A stretch of 64,000 nucleotides of DNA from Salvator merianae. Its lineage: Eukaryota > Chordata > Lepidosauria > Squamata > Teiidae. This document shows positions 11,695 through 21,929 of the stretch, one piece after another (within the stretch, counting starts at the first letter, position 1; each line of letters starts with the position of its first letter). The stretch covers positions 23,613,765 to 23,677,764 of the forward strand of contig QVOM02000049.1 of NCBI GenBank assembly GCA_003586115.2, written 5' to 3'. A program made the translations under genes and the position numbers. Under the pieces are notes generated by a model that was not told where the DNA came from, did not search any database, and worked only from the letters and a program-made list of their open reading frames with translations.

Positions 11695-12110
11695 GCGTTT
11701 GCCATTGCCTACTTCCAGGGAGAGGCTGGGAATCAAACCAGCAACACTCTGCTTTCCAGACAGTTGCTGAGATACAGACCACTGAGCTACAGCCACTTCC
11801 AAAGAGTGGTATACAAATACAAATAATAAACAAACAAATATGCACAGTTGGAAAATGTGCCATCTTTTGTGTAACAGCTTTTTCTTACAGCATTGTTTTG
11901 CTTTTACCTGGGCAGGATCCACAAGACAGCAAATTCACACCACCACCATCCCACTTGTGACCGCATAAACTTCAAAGCTGGGGAACTTTTCCCAGCGTCA
12001 CCATTTCTACCTAGCTTTCTCTTTGGAGACAAAGAAAGTGATTCCAAATGTCAGCCATTTTCTGTATCTCTGAAAGCAGGGCCAGTCAGATTGTCAGCAA
12101 GGAACACCAT

Positions 12111-12377
12111 GACATTAGTCCAGGCAGTAGCAGCAGTGGCAGGATGGTGGAAAGCACTATCAAAGTGCTTTCTCTCACTCTGCAGGGAAAGTGTTTTTGA
12201 CAGTGCTTTCCATCCCTCTAGGGCAGGAGTGTGCAATTCCCACACCCTTCAGGACATCCAATGATGCCATTAGGGTACTGTGCACATGTTGCCAATGTTA
12301 GTAAAATGTGACACCACTTGTTTAATGCAATCCCAGAAACTTTCAGTAAGATTATTTGACCTCTGAGGGTCACACTG
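12111..12377 (+). repeat. Left arm of a ~1.6-kb inverted repeat pair
   Basis: 267 bp whose reverse complement recurs at 13453-13718 at roughly 90% identity by eye. Shared landmarks are ACATTAGTCCAG, GTGGCAGGATGGTGGAAAGC, GTGCAATTCCCACACCC, CACCACTTGTTTAATGCAAT and TTGACCTCTGAGG. Each arm also has an internal foldback, GGAAAGCACT...AGTGCTTTCC. The family is unknown to me. The arms could be long terminal inverted repeats of a DNA element or two separate insertions. Confidence 0.8.
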
Positions 12378-12450
12378 ACTAAATGCCCATCCATAGCTTG
12401 ATTGACCTGGTAATAAACCGAGTTGCTCCTCTTTAGTGCCATTGATTGAG

Positions 12451-12717
12451 TCTGCGTTCACACACAGAAAAAAAAAAAAAAAAAAAACCCACCTCTGAGG
12501 TGCCTTAGAGATGGTTCACAGCTGGGATTGTTCATAGGCCAGTCTGCCCCTCCCCCCTCTCATGAACATTCTAGACTAATTGAATGAGTTTATTACGGTC
12601 ACAGACCAGAATTACATTCTAGGCTAGAGAAAGTAGATCAGTGGTAGACTGAGAACTCACTACTGACTCTAAGGTGCTTTTGAGACTCTTCTTTTGCTAC
12701 GTGTGAACACAGCTTAA
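12451..12717. mobile_element. Palindromic MITE, 'TCTGCCCCTCCCCC' family, with insert
   Basis: Left terminus GTCTGCGTTCACACACAG, right terminus TACGTGTGAACACAGC. The core matches the copies at 1.57, 18.7, 19.1 and 54.6 kb (CACCTCTGAGGTGCC, GGGATTGTTCA, CCCCTCCCCC). A poly-A run of about 21 nt lies just inside the left end. A 39-bp foreign piece is inserted at 12575-12613, flanked by ACATTCTAG on both sides. Confidence 0.75.
12566..12622. mobile_element. 39-bp insertion with 9-bp duplication
   Basis: ACATTCTAG occurs at 12566-12574 and 12614-12622 and encloses 39 bp containing GTTTATTACGGTCACAGACC. Other family members read straight through at this point (ACATCCTA, ACGTTCTAGG). This shows a real insertion, probably a heavily truncated retroelement copy; the source is not identified. 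Confidence 0.7.
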
Positions 12718-13452
12718 GATTCATTGATGGGGGCTCTACGTTCTCCTAATTCCATAACTTGTATAATATGGATTTACACTACACAATGGTTTGTGGAAAT
12801 CAAAGCATAGTGTTATAAAAGGGATGGCTGTATGTATAAAGCTATATAAATCTTCATGACCATGGATGCCCTGCAACCCCATCCTCCCTTATCTATATTG
12901 TAAAGAACTAGTGTAAAATTCAATCTGGAACCTTAAAAGTTAACAAATAATAAAAATCAATCAAAGCCCCACTTACTTTAGTGGAAGTAAAGGAACTAAA
13001 CTTGTGTGAACAGACATTCAAATGTGTTTGGAGAGGTATAAAGAAGCATGGGACTGCTAGGTGCTAGCAATCCTGGACTGTCCTCAGTACAGAGGAGGTA
13101 TTAAGGAACAGGTGAATGCTTCAAAAACCACAAGGTAATTGTTTCTTACCTGTGCGGATATCATTGTCATGATATAGGTATTTCTATACACTAGACACAT
13201 GTAGCAAGAGCACAGAAATCTGGACTGGAAGAGGCAAGGCATCATAAAAGCATGAGACTTGCACTCAGACCAGAATCCATCTTGGCTACTAGACACCATG
13301 GGTAACACAGTCACCCCCTTTCCTTTCCTCTTTGACCTTGCCTTGCTTCCTGCTGAAAAACCCTGTTTGTTTAATTATTTGTGCCACAAGATAACTTAAT
13401 CCCATCAACCTGCAGCAGGAAAATATGACTTGAACTAGTAGTGTTCTCTGTT

Positions 13453-13718
13453 CTGTGAGTCCTCAGAGGTCAAATCATCTTACTGAAAGTTTCTGGGATT
13501 GCATTAAACAAGTGGTGTCATGTTTTACTAACTTTGGCAAAATGTGCACAGTGGCCTAATAGCACCATGGGATGTCCTGAAGGGTGTGGGAATTGCACAA
13601 TCCTGCCCTAGAGAATGGAAAGCACTATCAAAAACACTTCTCCTTCAGAGCTAGAGAAAGCACTTTGATAGTGCTTTCCACCATCCTGCCACTGCTGCTG
13701 CTATCTGGACTAATGTGG
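13453..13718 (-). repeat. Right arm of the ~1.6-kb inverted repeat pair
   Basis: Reverse complement of 12111-12377. The similarity stops at both outer edges and both inner edges: there is no match beyond ACATTAG on the outside or beyond CTCTGAGG on the inside. The arms are therefore discrete units about 1.08 kb apart. Confidence 0.8.
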
Positions 13719-13719
13719 G

Positions 13720-15530
13720 TACCTCAACTGAATAATTGATTTAATCACAGCAACTTGTTTACCTGTCCTGGAAAGCCTGAATGTGTGCCAATCTTTTGTT
13801 TACCCTTGTTTCTGCCCAAACACACCTAGAAGGCACCTTTTTGGGTATAAGAGTAGGTTCCCTCTTCCGTTCAGAATCCTTGGCTTATCCTTGCATCCTC
13901 TAAGATCCACTGCTACATCTTTGGTTCACCTAAGGTTCACTACTACATTCTTCTTACTACTAGGGTCCATCCATCATCGTTGTTACTTCATCTAAAGTCC
14001 ATCATCCTACATCCTTGCTACCTCTTAAAAGACTACATGCGTGTATGTGTATATTGCAGTGCAAGTAGTTTCCTGTTTCTAAGAAGAACATTGCTAAAAT
14101 CATTCCTGCAAGAGATTTGAATTGTCCCCTTTATGCTGGGCTTCAGCTATTGCCAAGGTTTGGGATGGTCAGACCTTGAACTGCCAGTTACAAGTGGGGT
14201 ATGGTTAGCTGGCCTCTAAGAGTCTAATCCACTGCGCATGTCTTGCTCAGACAACATCCAAGGACCCTCTGCTTCTGCTGTACCTGTGCCTAACCATTGA
14301 AGAAGTTTACCAGAAGGCCATAAACTGAAAACTCAATACTGAGATTGGTCTTAGCCCAATACCCTATATGAGTGTTAATATACTTGTATTTTGGCAACAC
14401 TGTTTCACCTTCCTCTCTATGAAGATCATCCTTGACGAAGAGAAGACCACAAGAAAGGAATTAATCCTCCTGTCTTCTTCATTCACCTCCACTTTGATCA
14501 AACTTCACCTTTTCACACTTTTACTGCTCAGATTATTAAAGATTGGATTCCTTCTCTAATGAAAAAGGGAAACTATAGGTTGGCTGAGATAACCCAATTT
14601 ATTTTGGGGGCTTCGGTTGATGCACTGTGTGAGTAACAAATTGGCAAATCACAGGGGAAAATTTCATTGCTTCAAGGGGCTCCAATCCAAGGCACCACCT
14701 CTCCCCAGATTCTACAGTGGCAACCCTTATCTTCCCAGAGAAATCTGCCCTTCTACCTTCTGGAAATTTCTCAAGTTTCTACAAACCCAGCTGACCTCCA
14801 TTCTGCTTCTTTGCTGTCTCTTAACCTTGTAAGTTGGGAACTTTTACTTTGAGTTCTTTTTGCCATGGTTACAGTCAAAATTCTTTTGTGCAATACAAGT
14901 TAGTGTTCATTAACTTTGGGAATCTTGCCCTTCAAGCGGCTGCTACTATTTGACTGTTTCACACAACTTTGATATTGTTTCTGCTTGTTGTGTATAAAGT
15001 TATGTTCTGTGTGCCTTTTACCTTCTGTAAAGCAAACTTTGTATCAAAGTCTGTCCTTCCCTGAGGACTAGCTCCAACCTGGTCATCAGTCAAACCAAAC
15101 ATCTAGTCTTTTAAAGATCCTGCTTTGAGGAATGTTGCCAAGCACATACAAAGTTGTTCCCTTAACACTGCCATTTTTTCTGCTTCTATGGGTGGGTTGG
15201 TGTCACTCTTGCACGGATGTCATGATGTGCAGGTGGCTGGACTGCATTTCATGACATCTGTGCTTGCAGAAGTCTGCCCCATCCATGGGAATGGAAAAAA
15301 ATGGCAGCATCCACACCAGTAAAGAACAGGTGAGTTCCCTTGTAGTTTTCACAGCTCTCATCTGTTTCTTACTAACTCCTTATGCCAAGAAATGCTTGTG
15401 ATTGCTAGGTGCTTCATTTAACAGTCCCAGGCGCCTTTACACCTCTCTGAACAGATTTGAAAGCCTATACAAACCACCTAAAAGAATGGTGGGAATGGTT
15501 CTTTATAAGTAAATAATTATTTATGAGTAA
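13720..15530. other. Noncoding stretch with a weak LTR-like segment
   Basis: 13.78-14.03 kb has GGGTATAAGAGTAGG followed by a run of imperfect GGTCCATC/GATCCACT-type repeats with CTAC(A)TC spacers. This could be the promoter side of an old LTR, but no matching second LTR, primer-binding site or retroviral frame is visible. The rest, to 15.53 kb, shows nothing recognisable. Confidence 0.35.
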
Positions 15531-15850
15531 GGGTGCCTCCAGACAGCAAGAGGGTATTTCAGGATTTTATTTAGATCCCATAATTGCCTCTTGCTAGCCC
15601 TGACAGATGGCAGGTGGCAATCGTGGGTTCTTATCTTCATCTGGTATTTCACTACAATTCTCTTCCTGGCTGAAAAACTCAGATGTCAGCCAAGCACTCA
15701 CCCATTCCCTTTGCCTTCTTCCCCTGCTTGGCTGACACCCAGGTATTTGTACCAGGAAGAGAATCACAATGAAATGCCAGATGGAGGTAAGACCTTGGCA
15801 TTAGGGAAAACCTGCCATCATTGCTGAATTTTCTGTAATGTCAATCTACT
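15531..15850. mobile_element. Palindromic element, ~320 bp
   Basis: Arms 15639-15697 and 15728-15788 are reverse complements with few mismatches (CATCTGGTATTTCACTACAA / TGAAATGCCAGATG; GTCAGCCAAGC / GCTTGGCTGAC). The left outer part starts GGGTGCCTCCAGACAGC, which resembles the terminus of other MITEs in the window. The right outer end is not defined. Confidence 0.65.
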
Positions 15851-15957
15851 GGATTTTTGCCCAACTAACTTGGTATTCTATTGCGATTTCCATGGAGTGT
15901 GCAGCAATCTGAACATAGTTCCAGGAGAAACACAAGTTTTTACTCACATCTTAAGTG

Positions 15958-16130
15958 CAGTATTGCAACCTGTGGGAAACCATGTCCTGCAGTGGGGAGA
16001 TGGTATCATCATGTTTCAACATTGCAGCCTGTGAAAAAACCTTGTCAAGGGGGTGGTATCTTGTGGGGCACCTATGTGTTTCAGCATTGCAGTCTGTTGG
16101 AAACCCTTGTCTGGGGCACTGGTGTCTATT
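15958..16130. repeat. 59-65 bp minisatellite, about 2.8 units
   Basis: Units start at 15958, 16017 and 16082 with CAGTATTGCAACCTG, CAACATTGCAGCCTG and CAGCATTGCAGTCTG. Each continues with a GGAAACC / CTTGTC / GGGG / GGTATC pattern. The open frames across it (84 and 94 codons) are a product of the repetition. Confidence 0.8.
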
Positions 16131-16717
16131 TGAGAATTCCCTTTATATATCTTTTATATCTTTAAAATATGACAGAGAAACCACACACACAACATTAAAA
16201 AAAAGCTGAGATGGGGCACCAAAAATATTGTGGCATCAAATGCCAGCACCACCAAGGCTAAGGCCAACTGTGTCTGAATCAACCATTCTTCAAAGTGGCC
16301 TAGGATTCAGTACATAACCATACCAAGAATAAGAAGGAGTAGATAAGTTTTGTTAATACTTACCAGCTCTAAGAGTGAATCTAGCATTGTTTATGATATT
16401 GATTCTCGTCATTTTTAACATAAACGAAGAATCTGGATAACAGCTGAAAAGAGAGTCAGAAACAGAGAAAGGACAGACCCTTCCAATATTTTTTCCAACT
16501 GGAACCTCCACTATCTATTATTATTTTTAAAAGCTTTTTTCTGCTACTAATAGCAGTTGGAGGAGGACATTAGTTTTTTGTGGGAAAATGGCAGAGAAGA
16601 AAGAATACTTCTCTCTCTCTTTTCATAAAGTTTCCCATTAGCCTTCATCTAGAATGGAAGTGTCTGTAAACACGCTTAGTGATCAATATAGTGGCAAATT
16701 CTAAGATCCAAATACTC
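16131..16717. other. Noncoding stretch, nothing recognised
   Basis: AT-rich DNA without repeats or frames I can support. Confidence 0.35.
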
Positions 16718-16720
16718 TTA

Positions 16721-16867
16721 GGTTGCATCCAGACATCGCTTACTTATTTCACTATGTTTGGATATTCCAGAATAAAGCGTGGATTCCAGAATAAATGGCT
16801 CCCAGGAGTGCTTTATTCCAGAATATCCAAATATAGTAGAATAAGGAAGTGACATCTGGATGCAACC
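16721..16867. mobile_element. Palindromic MITE (GGTTGCATCCAGACAT family), long form
   Basis: 147 bp. The left arm GGTTGCATCCAGACATCGCT pairs with the right arm AGTGACATCTGGATGCAACC, and the inner arms GGATATTCCAGAATAAAGC / GCTTTATTCCAGAATATCC also pair. Relative to the 7.10-kb copy it has about 30 extra bp in the centre. Flanks are TTA (16718-16720) and TTT (16868-16870), a 3-bp duplication with one change. Confidence 0.85.
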
Positions 16868-16879
16868 TTTAGAACAACT

Positions 16880-17987
16880 GTCACAGCCACACTCCTCCTA
16901 AGCAGCGTACTGCCTATGAAAATCAGATGTTGAAGACTTATATTCTACAGAGTGAGTCAAAACTGCCCCGATCTCCTTATGGGTTCCTAGGGGAAGGCAC
17001 AAAAAGAGAACCAGTGCCAGTGAGAGTGCTTAGTTAGCAGACTGTTGATTAATGTTTTCATTGTGAGTTAATTCTGTATGCTGTTGCTTTTATATACTTA
17101 TGGCACTCAATGAAATGCTTTGGAATTTTTTCATGAAGGGTAGTATAAAAACGTCTTACATAAATAAACAGAAAAATCCAGCAGGTAGAGTCTGTCTTGC
17201 AAGTTTCATCTGCTAACATTACCTCATCTGTTAAGTTACTCAAGTATGAAAGCTGAAAGAGTTTCTGTCTTTGCATCTATCCACACGATTGTGAGCTGAG
17301 CTTACCTATCTGGCTACAGCTCCTCAGACAGAAAGGTGGGGGATAAATGCAAAAATAAATAAAATGACTACTGAGGTAGATGGACTTTCAGTTTTATCCT
17401 GCACAGAAAATGTTACATCCTTAACTCTGTTATTGTTTGATTTTACTATTATTTTTCAACTATGGGTTTTTATGTTTGCAACTACAGGTTTTTTTTAAAA
17501 GAAAAGCAGTGAATCCCAGACGGTCCAAATTGCTAAGTATAAAAATGATACTGGACAAAAAAAAGAAAACTGAAGTCAAGATACAAAGAAAAACAGCCAT
17601 TTTTCTAAATACTGTGAAAACTAACCCAATAATTTGAAGAGAAACAGTTTTCTGAAATCACAGCCATACCCTCACATACTTTATTTTCTCAAATATTTTT
17701 ATTTGGACATAAGTGCTCCTTTAACTTCCTTTCCTATAAACATGCATTAGCTACACTGTTAATCTGATGAGATGCCTTTTAAACCATTGAGTATGCTTTG
17801 AGTCCACTTGGGGGATCTCGCAAGATGTTCATACAAATAAATGTACATTCAAGTATTTTCCCCCCATAAATTTCAAACTTTAAAACATAGTACATCACAT
17901 ATTTGTTTTGTTTTTAAGAGAAACCTATGTCAATCCCTACCTCTTCACTGAAAGGATCACTTCCCCTTCAACTCTCAACAAAAAAGA
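16880..17987. other. Noncoding stretch with one SINE/LINE tail trace
   Basis: Around 17290-17370 the sequence AGACAGAAAGGTGGGGGATAAATGCAAAAATAAATAAA looks like the 3' tail of a short repeat. Otherwise nothing is recognised. Confidence 0.35.
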
Positions 17988-18052
17988 AACAAAGAAAGAG
18001 AGAGGGACGGAGGGAGGGAGGGAGGAAGGACGGAAGGAAGAAAAAGAAAGAC

Positions 18053-18111
<59 letters not shown>

Positions 18112-18114
18112 AAA
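17988..18114. repeat. Purine-rich microsatellite, GGGA then AAAG
   Basis: A compound tract: AAAGAG, (GGGA)n, (AAGG)n, then about 15 perfect AAAG units. All purine on the plus strand. The 84- and 101-codon frames here are low-complexity Lys/Glu/Arg artefacts. Confidence 0.95.
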
Positions 18115-18689
18115 CCAACCTCCTGGAGCCATGATTCATCTCATTTCAGTGTATTGGCCAGTCTTCTCCAGTACTGTGTAATGAGAACAGCAGCAGCCAT
18201 TTTAAACTCCTAAAACATCCCCAAAGCACCTCAAAGAACAGCTTTCTAGGGAAAACCAAACTGGTGAGGTTCCAATACTTTTCTTTCAAAAGAGATTTTT
18301 GCCTCACTCACTCAAGTACAATCAAAACAAAACAGCCAATTCTAAGATAAACTATACAGTTGAGAAATGGACCTTGTCAGCCTGGTACATTCCTGTAAGA
18401 TTGGCTGGAACTATAATGATTTTCCAGTCAGAGGAGTGAAGGGAGCTTCATCCCTCTGCAGAAGATTAAGTGGGGAGTGTCAGCTATCATACATTTAAAA
18501 AACAACAGCCGATGCAATTACAACTACTGTAGTCTTAAGAAAATACAAATTTTCCTCTTCTCAGTAGTGTGGATGCTGTTCAGACACAGTGGTTGAAAAA
18601 TAAATATCCCAAAGGTAATCTTAATTAATCTCGCCAGTATTTTTGGATTCTCGTTTTCTGTTTTAAAGTGTTTGGGCTCAGAAGCATGT

Positions 18690-18868
18690 TAGACACAGCA
18701 GCATGCAGCCCTCACGTTCTCCTCCCATTTCTAATCCGTCTTTTTTCTAGCCTTGAATGTTTATGGAGGGGGGAGGGGCAGACTAGCGTGTGAACAATCC
18801 CACCTGCACATCTCAAAGCTGTCACCTCAGAAGTGTTTTTAAAAAGAACTTGTGTGTGAACACACCGT
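18690..18868 (-). mobile_element. 'TCTGCCCCTCCCCC'-family MITE, left half of a palindrome
   Basis: Carries GCATGCAGCCCTCACGTTCTCC, GGGGGAGGGGCAGACTAGCG and GTGTGAACAATCCCACC, the reverse complement of the family core. It ends TGTGTGTGAACACACC at the junction with the next element. Its partner lies at 19081-19262 in opposite orientation. Confidence 0.75.
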
Positions 18869-19080
18869 TCCACACCTAAATTTTAATCCAGCTTCAGTCC
18901 ACTTCCAGATTGAAAGAAACCATCAGCAAAGTAATGGATCCTTTTCTTTCCACATTATCTAATCTAGAGGTGGATTTTCTGAGTTAAATAATGCAGAAAG
19001 AAAACACATTGCTTCACTGATGTGTTCTCTCAATCTGAAAGTGGACCAAAGTTGGATTAAAACTTAGGTGTGATTGGGCT
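18869..19080. mobile_element. Palindromic MITE (CACACCTAAATTTTAATCC family)
   Basis: The left arm CACACCTAAATTTTAATCC pairs with GGATTAAAACTTAGGTGTG on the right. Inner pairs are TTTCTTTCCACATTATCTAA and TTAAATAATGCAGAAAGAAA. Other copies lie at 25.35, 38.26 and 62.46 kb. Here it sits exactly between two inverted copies of another MITE. Confidence 0.85.
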
Positions 19081-19262
19081 CTTAGAGATGGCTTAGAGAT
19101 GGTCCTCAAGTGGGATCATTCACATGTAGGTCTGCCCCTCCCCCCTCATGAACGTTCTAGGCTAGATAAAGTGGATTAAAGATGGAATGAGAAGAACATG
19201 AGGGCCGCATGCTACACTCTTTCAGATGCTTTTGTGGTTTCTTTTCCTATTTTGGTTATGTG
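19081..19262 (+). mobile_element. 'TCTGCCCCTCCCCC'-family MITE, right half of a palindrome
   Basis: Carries AGATGGTCCTCAAGTGGGATC, TAGGTCTGCCCCTCCCCCCTC, GGATTAAAGATGGAATGAGAA and GAGGGCCGCATGCTACAC. Together with 18690-18868 it forms the outer arms of a palindrome of about 550 bp around a different palindromic MITE. Confidence 0.75.
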
Positions 19263-19977
19263 GTCTGTGTTTTTTTATCATTATCGATGGTAGTCTAGAT
19301 TGGGTGATGGTGGTGATGCCAAAGAGAGTTAAATATCCCTTTGGGATTTCTTAAAACTTATCTGATGTCAGATGGTACACTTCTACCCATTTTAGTTCAC
19401 ATCACTGCAGGATATCTTCAGGAAAAACCAACGTGCAGGGACCAATCCCCGCACATTTCAGTTCATTGACATTAGTGCTTTGAATGCCAAGAGACAAACC
19501 AGCTGGGATACAAAACTACCACATGTTCATTTCCAATTGGAGTACACCATAACCACATCTTTCCTGTAATTGACTTTATTTATATATTATTAGTTTGCAG
19601 ACTAACAGCTCAAATGTCAATCACCTTTTGAGCTTTCACTAACAGTTAAAGCATGCAAAATGGGTAGAACTTTAACTTCATTCCAGACAGTCTGGCCAAT
19701 CAAGAGTTTATTATGCTACATAATCCTTTATATATAGTGAACCTTCTATGAGCACATTTAAATCTTTCCTAGTACTGTAAAAAAGAAATGGGATACAAAT
19801 CTACCCCACTACCAAAACAGTACATTCCTGAGATGTATTTATACCCCATTACCTGTAAAATGAGGCAACCTGTTATCATTCCTGATGAGGCTTAAATTCA
19901 TGTTCTGTTGATCAATTCAACTTTAGGATGAGAATAAAGATAAAAATCTCTTAAAAGACCTTGATTTTCTGACACTC
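19263..19977. other. Noncoding stretch, nothing recognised
   Basis: AT-rich sequence, no repeats or frames to support. Confidence 0.35.
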
Positions 19978-20825
19978 TTAGGCCACGTTCCGACACGGCA
20001 TTTAATCAGTTTACAGGCTGTCTTCAGTTTCTGCTGGCCCGACATGATCTTGCCTTTCCGTAGTTTTTCTGGACTAAACTGGTGAAATCCGGACTACTTT
20101 GCACTCGGATTTAATGAGTTCTCAAGCCGTTCCAGATCACTAGCCCATTTCACTTTGCGATGTGAGAACACGGAAGGAGACTATTTGGGAGGGATCGTAC
20201 TTTTGGGAGGGCGTGCAGTGGGAGGGATCCCCATTTCCTGCCATCCAATGACCAACTTTGTTGTCGCATTTTGCTTGAGGGTGGGTGGGTCAGCAGGGAT
20301 GAGTGGGCAGGGAGCACGCGTGTGCAGACAAAAGTTGAATGGCAAGTTTTATCTTTCCCGCCCTCAAACTGAGGCTGCCTAGAATTTTGTTGACGTTCAG
20401 ACTCGGCTAAAGCAGTTTCCCTCCTTCCTAGGTGTGCAGACACACGCGCGCACGCAGGGACAAGCCTGCAAGTTTTCTTTCCCTTCTACAGACCTGTGCA
20501 AGTTCAGAGCTCCACAGAACAATAGCAGCACCTCCCCTCTTGTTTCTAGGCATGCAGACACCAAGAGGAGAAAACATGAAAGTGGAGGACTTTCACTTTC
20601 TCTGTGCTTGGAGTCTGCATATGTAGAAAAGAGGCAAGATGCTGCTATTGTTCTGCGGAGCTCTGAACTTGCGCAATTCTGTAAAAGGGAAAGAAAACTT
20701 GAGGTGGGACTAGGCAGACTGAAGAACTGACAGGACAGCAAGAGCAAGGGGAAGTCTGAAAAAAGGCTTCCCACCTTGCACCTATCTTGACCTGTCTTCT
20801 GCCCCAGCTCTCTGCAACATACCCT

Positions 20826-20897
20826 CCTCTCTCTCTCTCTCTCTCTCGCTCTCTCTCTCACACACACACACACACTCACACACAAACACAAACACAC
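20826..20897. repeat. (CT)n(CA)n microsatellite inside TIR element
   Basis: CT repeats pass into CA repeats with a few interruptions. The copy at 49.09 kb has a TG tract plus a G-run at the equivalent place, so the seed was already in the element. Confidence 0.9.
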
Positions 20898-20959
20898 AGA
20901 ACGCTGCATGTAAGCCGCAGCCGAGGAAGAACTGGGGGAGGGAGTTGTGAGGATCATTA

Positions 20960-20962
<3 letters not shown>

Positions 20963-20995
<33 letters not shown>
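20963..20995. repeat. (GA)n microsatellite inside TIR element
   Basis: About 16 GA units. The equivalent tract in the 49.09-kb copy is only a few CT units long (around 49590-49602). Confidence 0.9.
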
Positions 20996-20997
<2 letters not shown>

Positions 20998-21571
20998 GAG
21001 GGACAACTTTTTTGTGGGGATGAGAGAAATTTTAATCTTATTATTTTTAAAGTGTGGAAAAGCAAAAAAACCAAAACCAAAACAACCAGTCACCCTCCCA
21101 AAGCAGTTTCTCTCCACACCTTGCTTTGATCTTTTGTTTAGTATCTAACAATGAGATTAGGAGGCTTCTTTCTTTTAATTTAAAGAAGTATTTGTAAAGG
21201 ACAGGAATCCCCCCAAAAAGGACAGAGCTTGACTTTCCCACCCCTGTGGAGTCAAGATTTGAACGTTGGGACTGCAGCCAATCACTGACTGCCCAGAGAG
21301 GGGAATTTGGCGAGGGGTGGAGGCAGAAAAAGTACGGTTTCCCCGTGCCAAGCACAGGAAACATCAGTGTGAGAACGAGCAAGTCCTAATTGAGTCCGTG
21401 TTAAAATGCAAGTGTGGGAATGATCAGAAGACGTATTCAGTCCTCATACTCTTTTGATACGGATTAAATTTACAATGTCGGACTGCACCCTTACTTTCTT
21501 ACACTAGTTCACATCATTCTGTAATTTTGAATACTTTACATGCATATTTACTCAGAATTAAATCCAGCTAA

Positions 21572-21912
21572 GGGTGTATCTCCACATCACCAGCTTCAGT
21601 CCAGGACTGGGTTTCCCAGCAGGCTCTATAGGCTTCACGCAGCCACTGCCATCTCCAAGAATGCCATTCTCAAGTGCTTGAAGGACCTCATCATCAACTG
21701 TGTGCAGGCACAGAAGGCCTACAATGGAAACGTTGCCCATTTCACTCTAATGAGGGCCTAGCTCTGTATCTAAGAAGCAGCTTCAGGGCTGCTTGTCATG
21801 TTTTTGTGACTTGGAGAGGGATTGAAGTCCTTCCACATACCCTCATCCCGCCCCAGACTGGCAGACTTTAATGCCCCCCAAGGTGTTTTGAATGCTGCGT
21901 GGAGATGCAGCC
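21572..21912. mobile_element. TIR element with TAA duplication, 341 bp
   Basis: The left end GGGTGTATCTCCACATC pairs with the right end GCGTGGAGATGCAGCC. TAA is present at 21569-21571 and 21913-21915. The interior is not strongly palindromic. The frames of 60-73 codons here are unsupported. By terminus and duplication it belongs to the same broad class as the other 3-bp-duplication elements. Confidence 0.8.
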
Positions 21913-21929
21913 TAAGAGTTTCAAATCCA

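Larger units (their letters stand above)
11341..11810 (-). mobile_element. tRNA-derived SINE split by a CR1 insertion
   Basis: The two SINE parts are 11341-11408 (3' part: TCATGGCTACATGGCC, GGGCACCTCTAGGCAGTTTTGTTGGCAGAGG) and 11695-11803 (5' part: CCATTGCCTACTTCCAGGGAGAGGCTGGGAATC..., AACACTCTGCTTTCCAGACAG, ACTGAGCTACAGCCAC). Read on the minus strand they form one element with tRNA-like A and B boxes, the same family as 24.1, 31.3, 32.1 and 34.3 kb. The 286-bp CR1 piece separates them, so the SINE is the older insertion. Confidence 0.8.
19981..21490 (+). mobile_element. Large TIR element, copy 1 (interior type A), 1510 bp
   Basis: The left end GGCCACGTTCCGACAC is the inverse of the right end ATGTCGGACTGCACCC, and TTA is duplicated at 19978-19980 and 21491-21493. 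The first ~200 bp and last ~270 bp are shared with the copies at 35.26, 44.58 and 49.09 kb. The interior (about 20.4-21.2 kb) matches only the 49.09-kb copy. It holds an inverted pair (about 20470-20560 against 20612-20702), a CT/CA tract (20826-20897) and a GA tract (20963-20995). No transposase is seen; the 227-codon minus-strand frame is low-complexity. The 3-bp TTA duplication suggests a PIF/Harbinger-type non-autonomous element. Confidence 0.88.

Noticed and set aside
13783..14030. Possible LTR with TATA box and short repeats
   Set aside because: No paired LTR, primer-binding site, polypurine tract or retroviral protein fragment is visible nearby.
15958..16130. Possible CRISPR-like array
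   Set aside because: Units are contiguous with no constant-repeat/unique-spacer alternation, and the DNA is clearly vertebrate.
17908..18213. Lys/Glu-rich frames of 84 and 101 codons
   Set aside because: Direct translations of the AAAG/GGGA microsatellite.
20397..21080. 227-codon minus-strand frame
   Set aside because: It runs through CT/CA and GA microsatellites and an inverted repeat inside a non-autonomous element. The composition is Ser/Leu/Arg low-complexity and the other type-A copy does not keep it.
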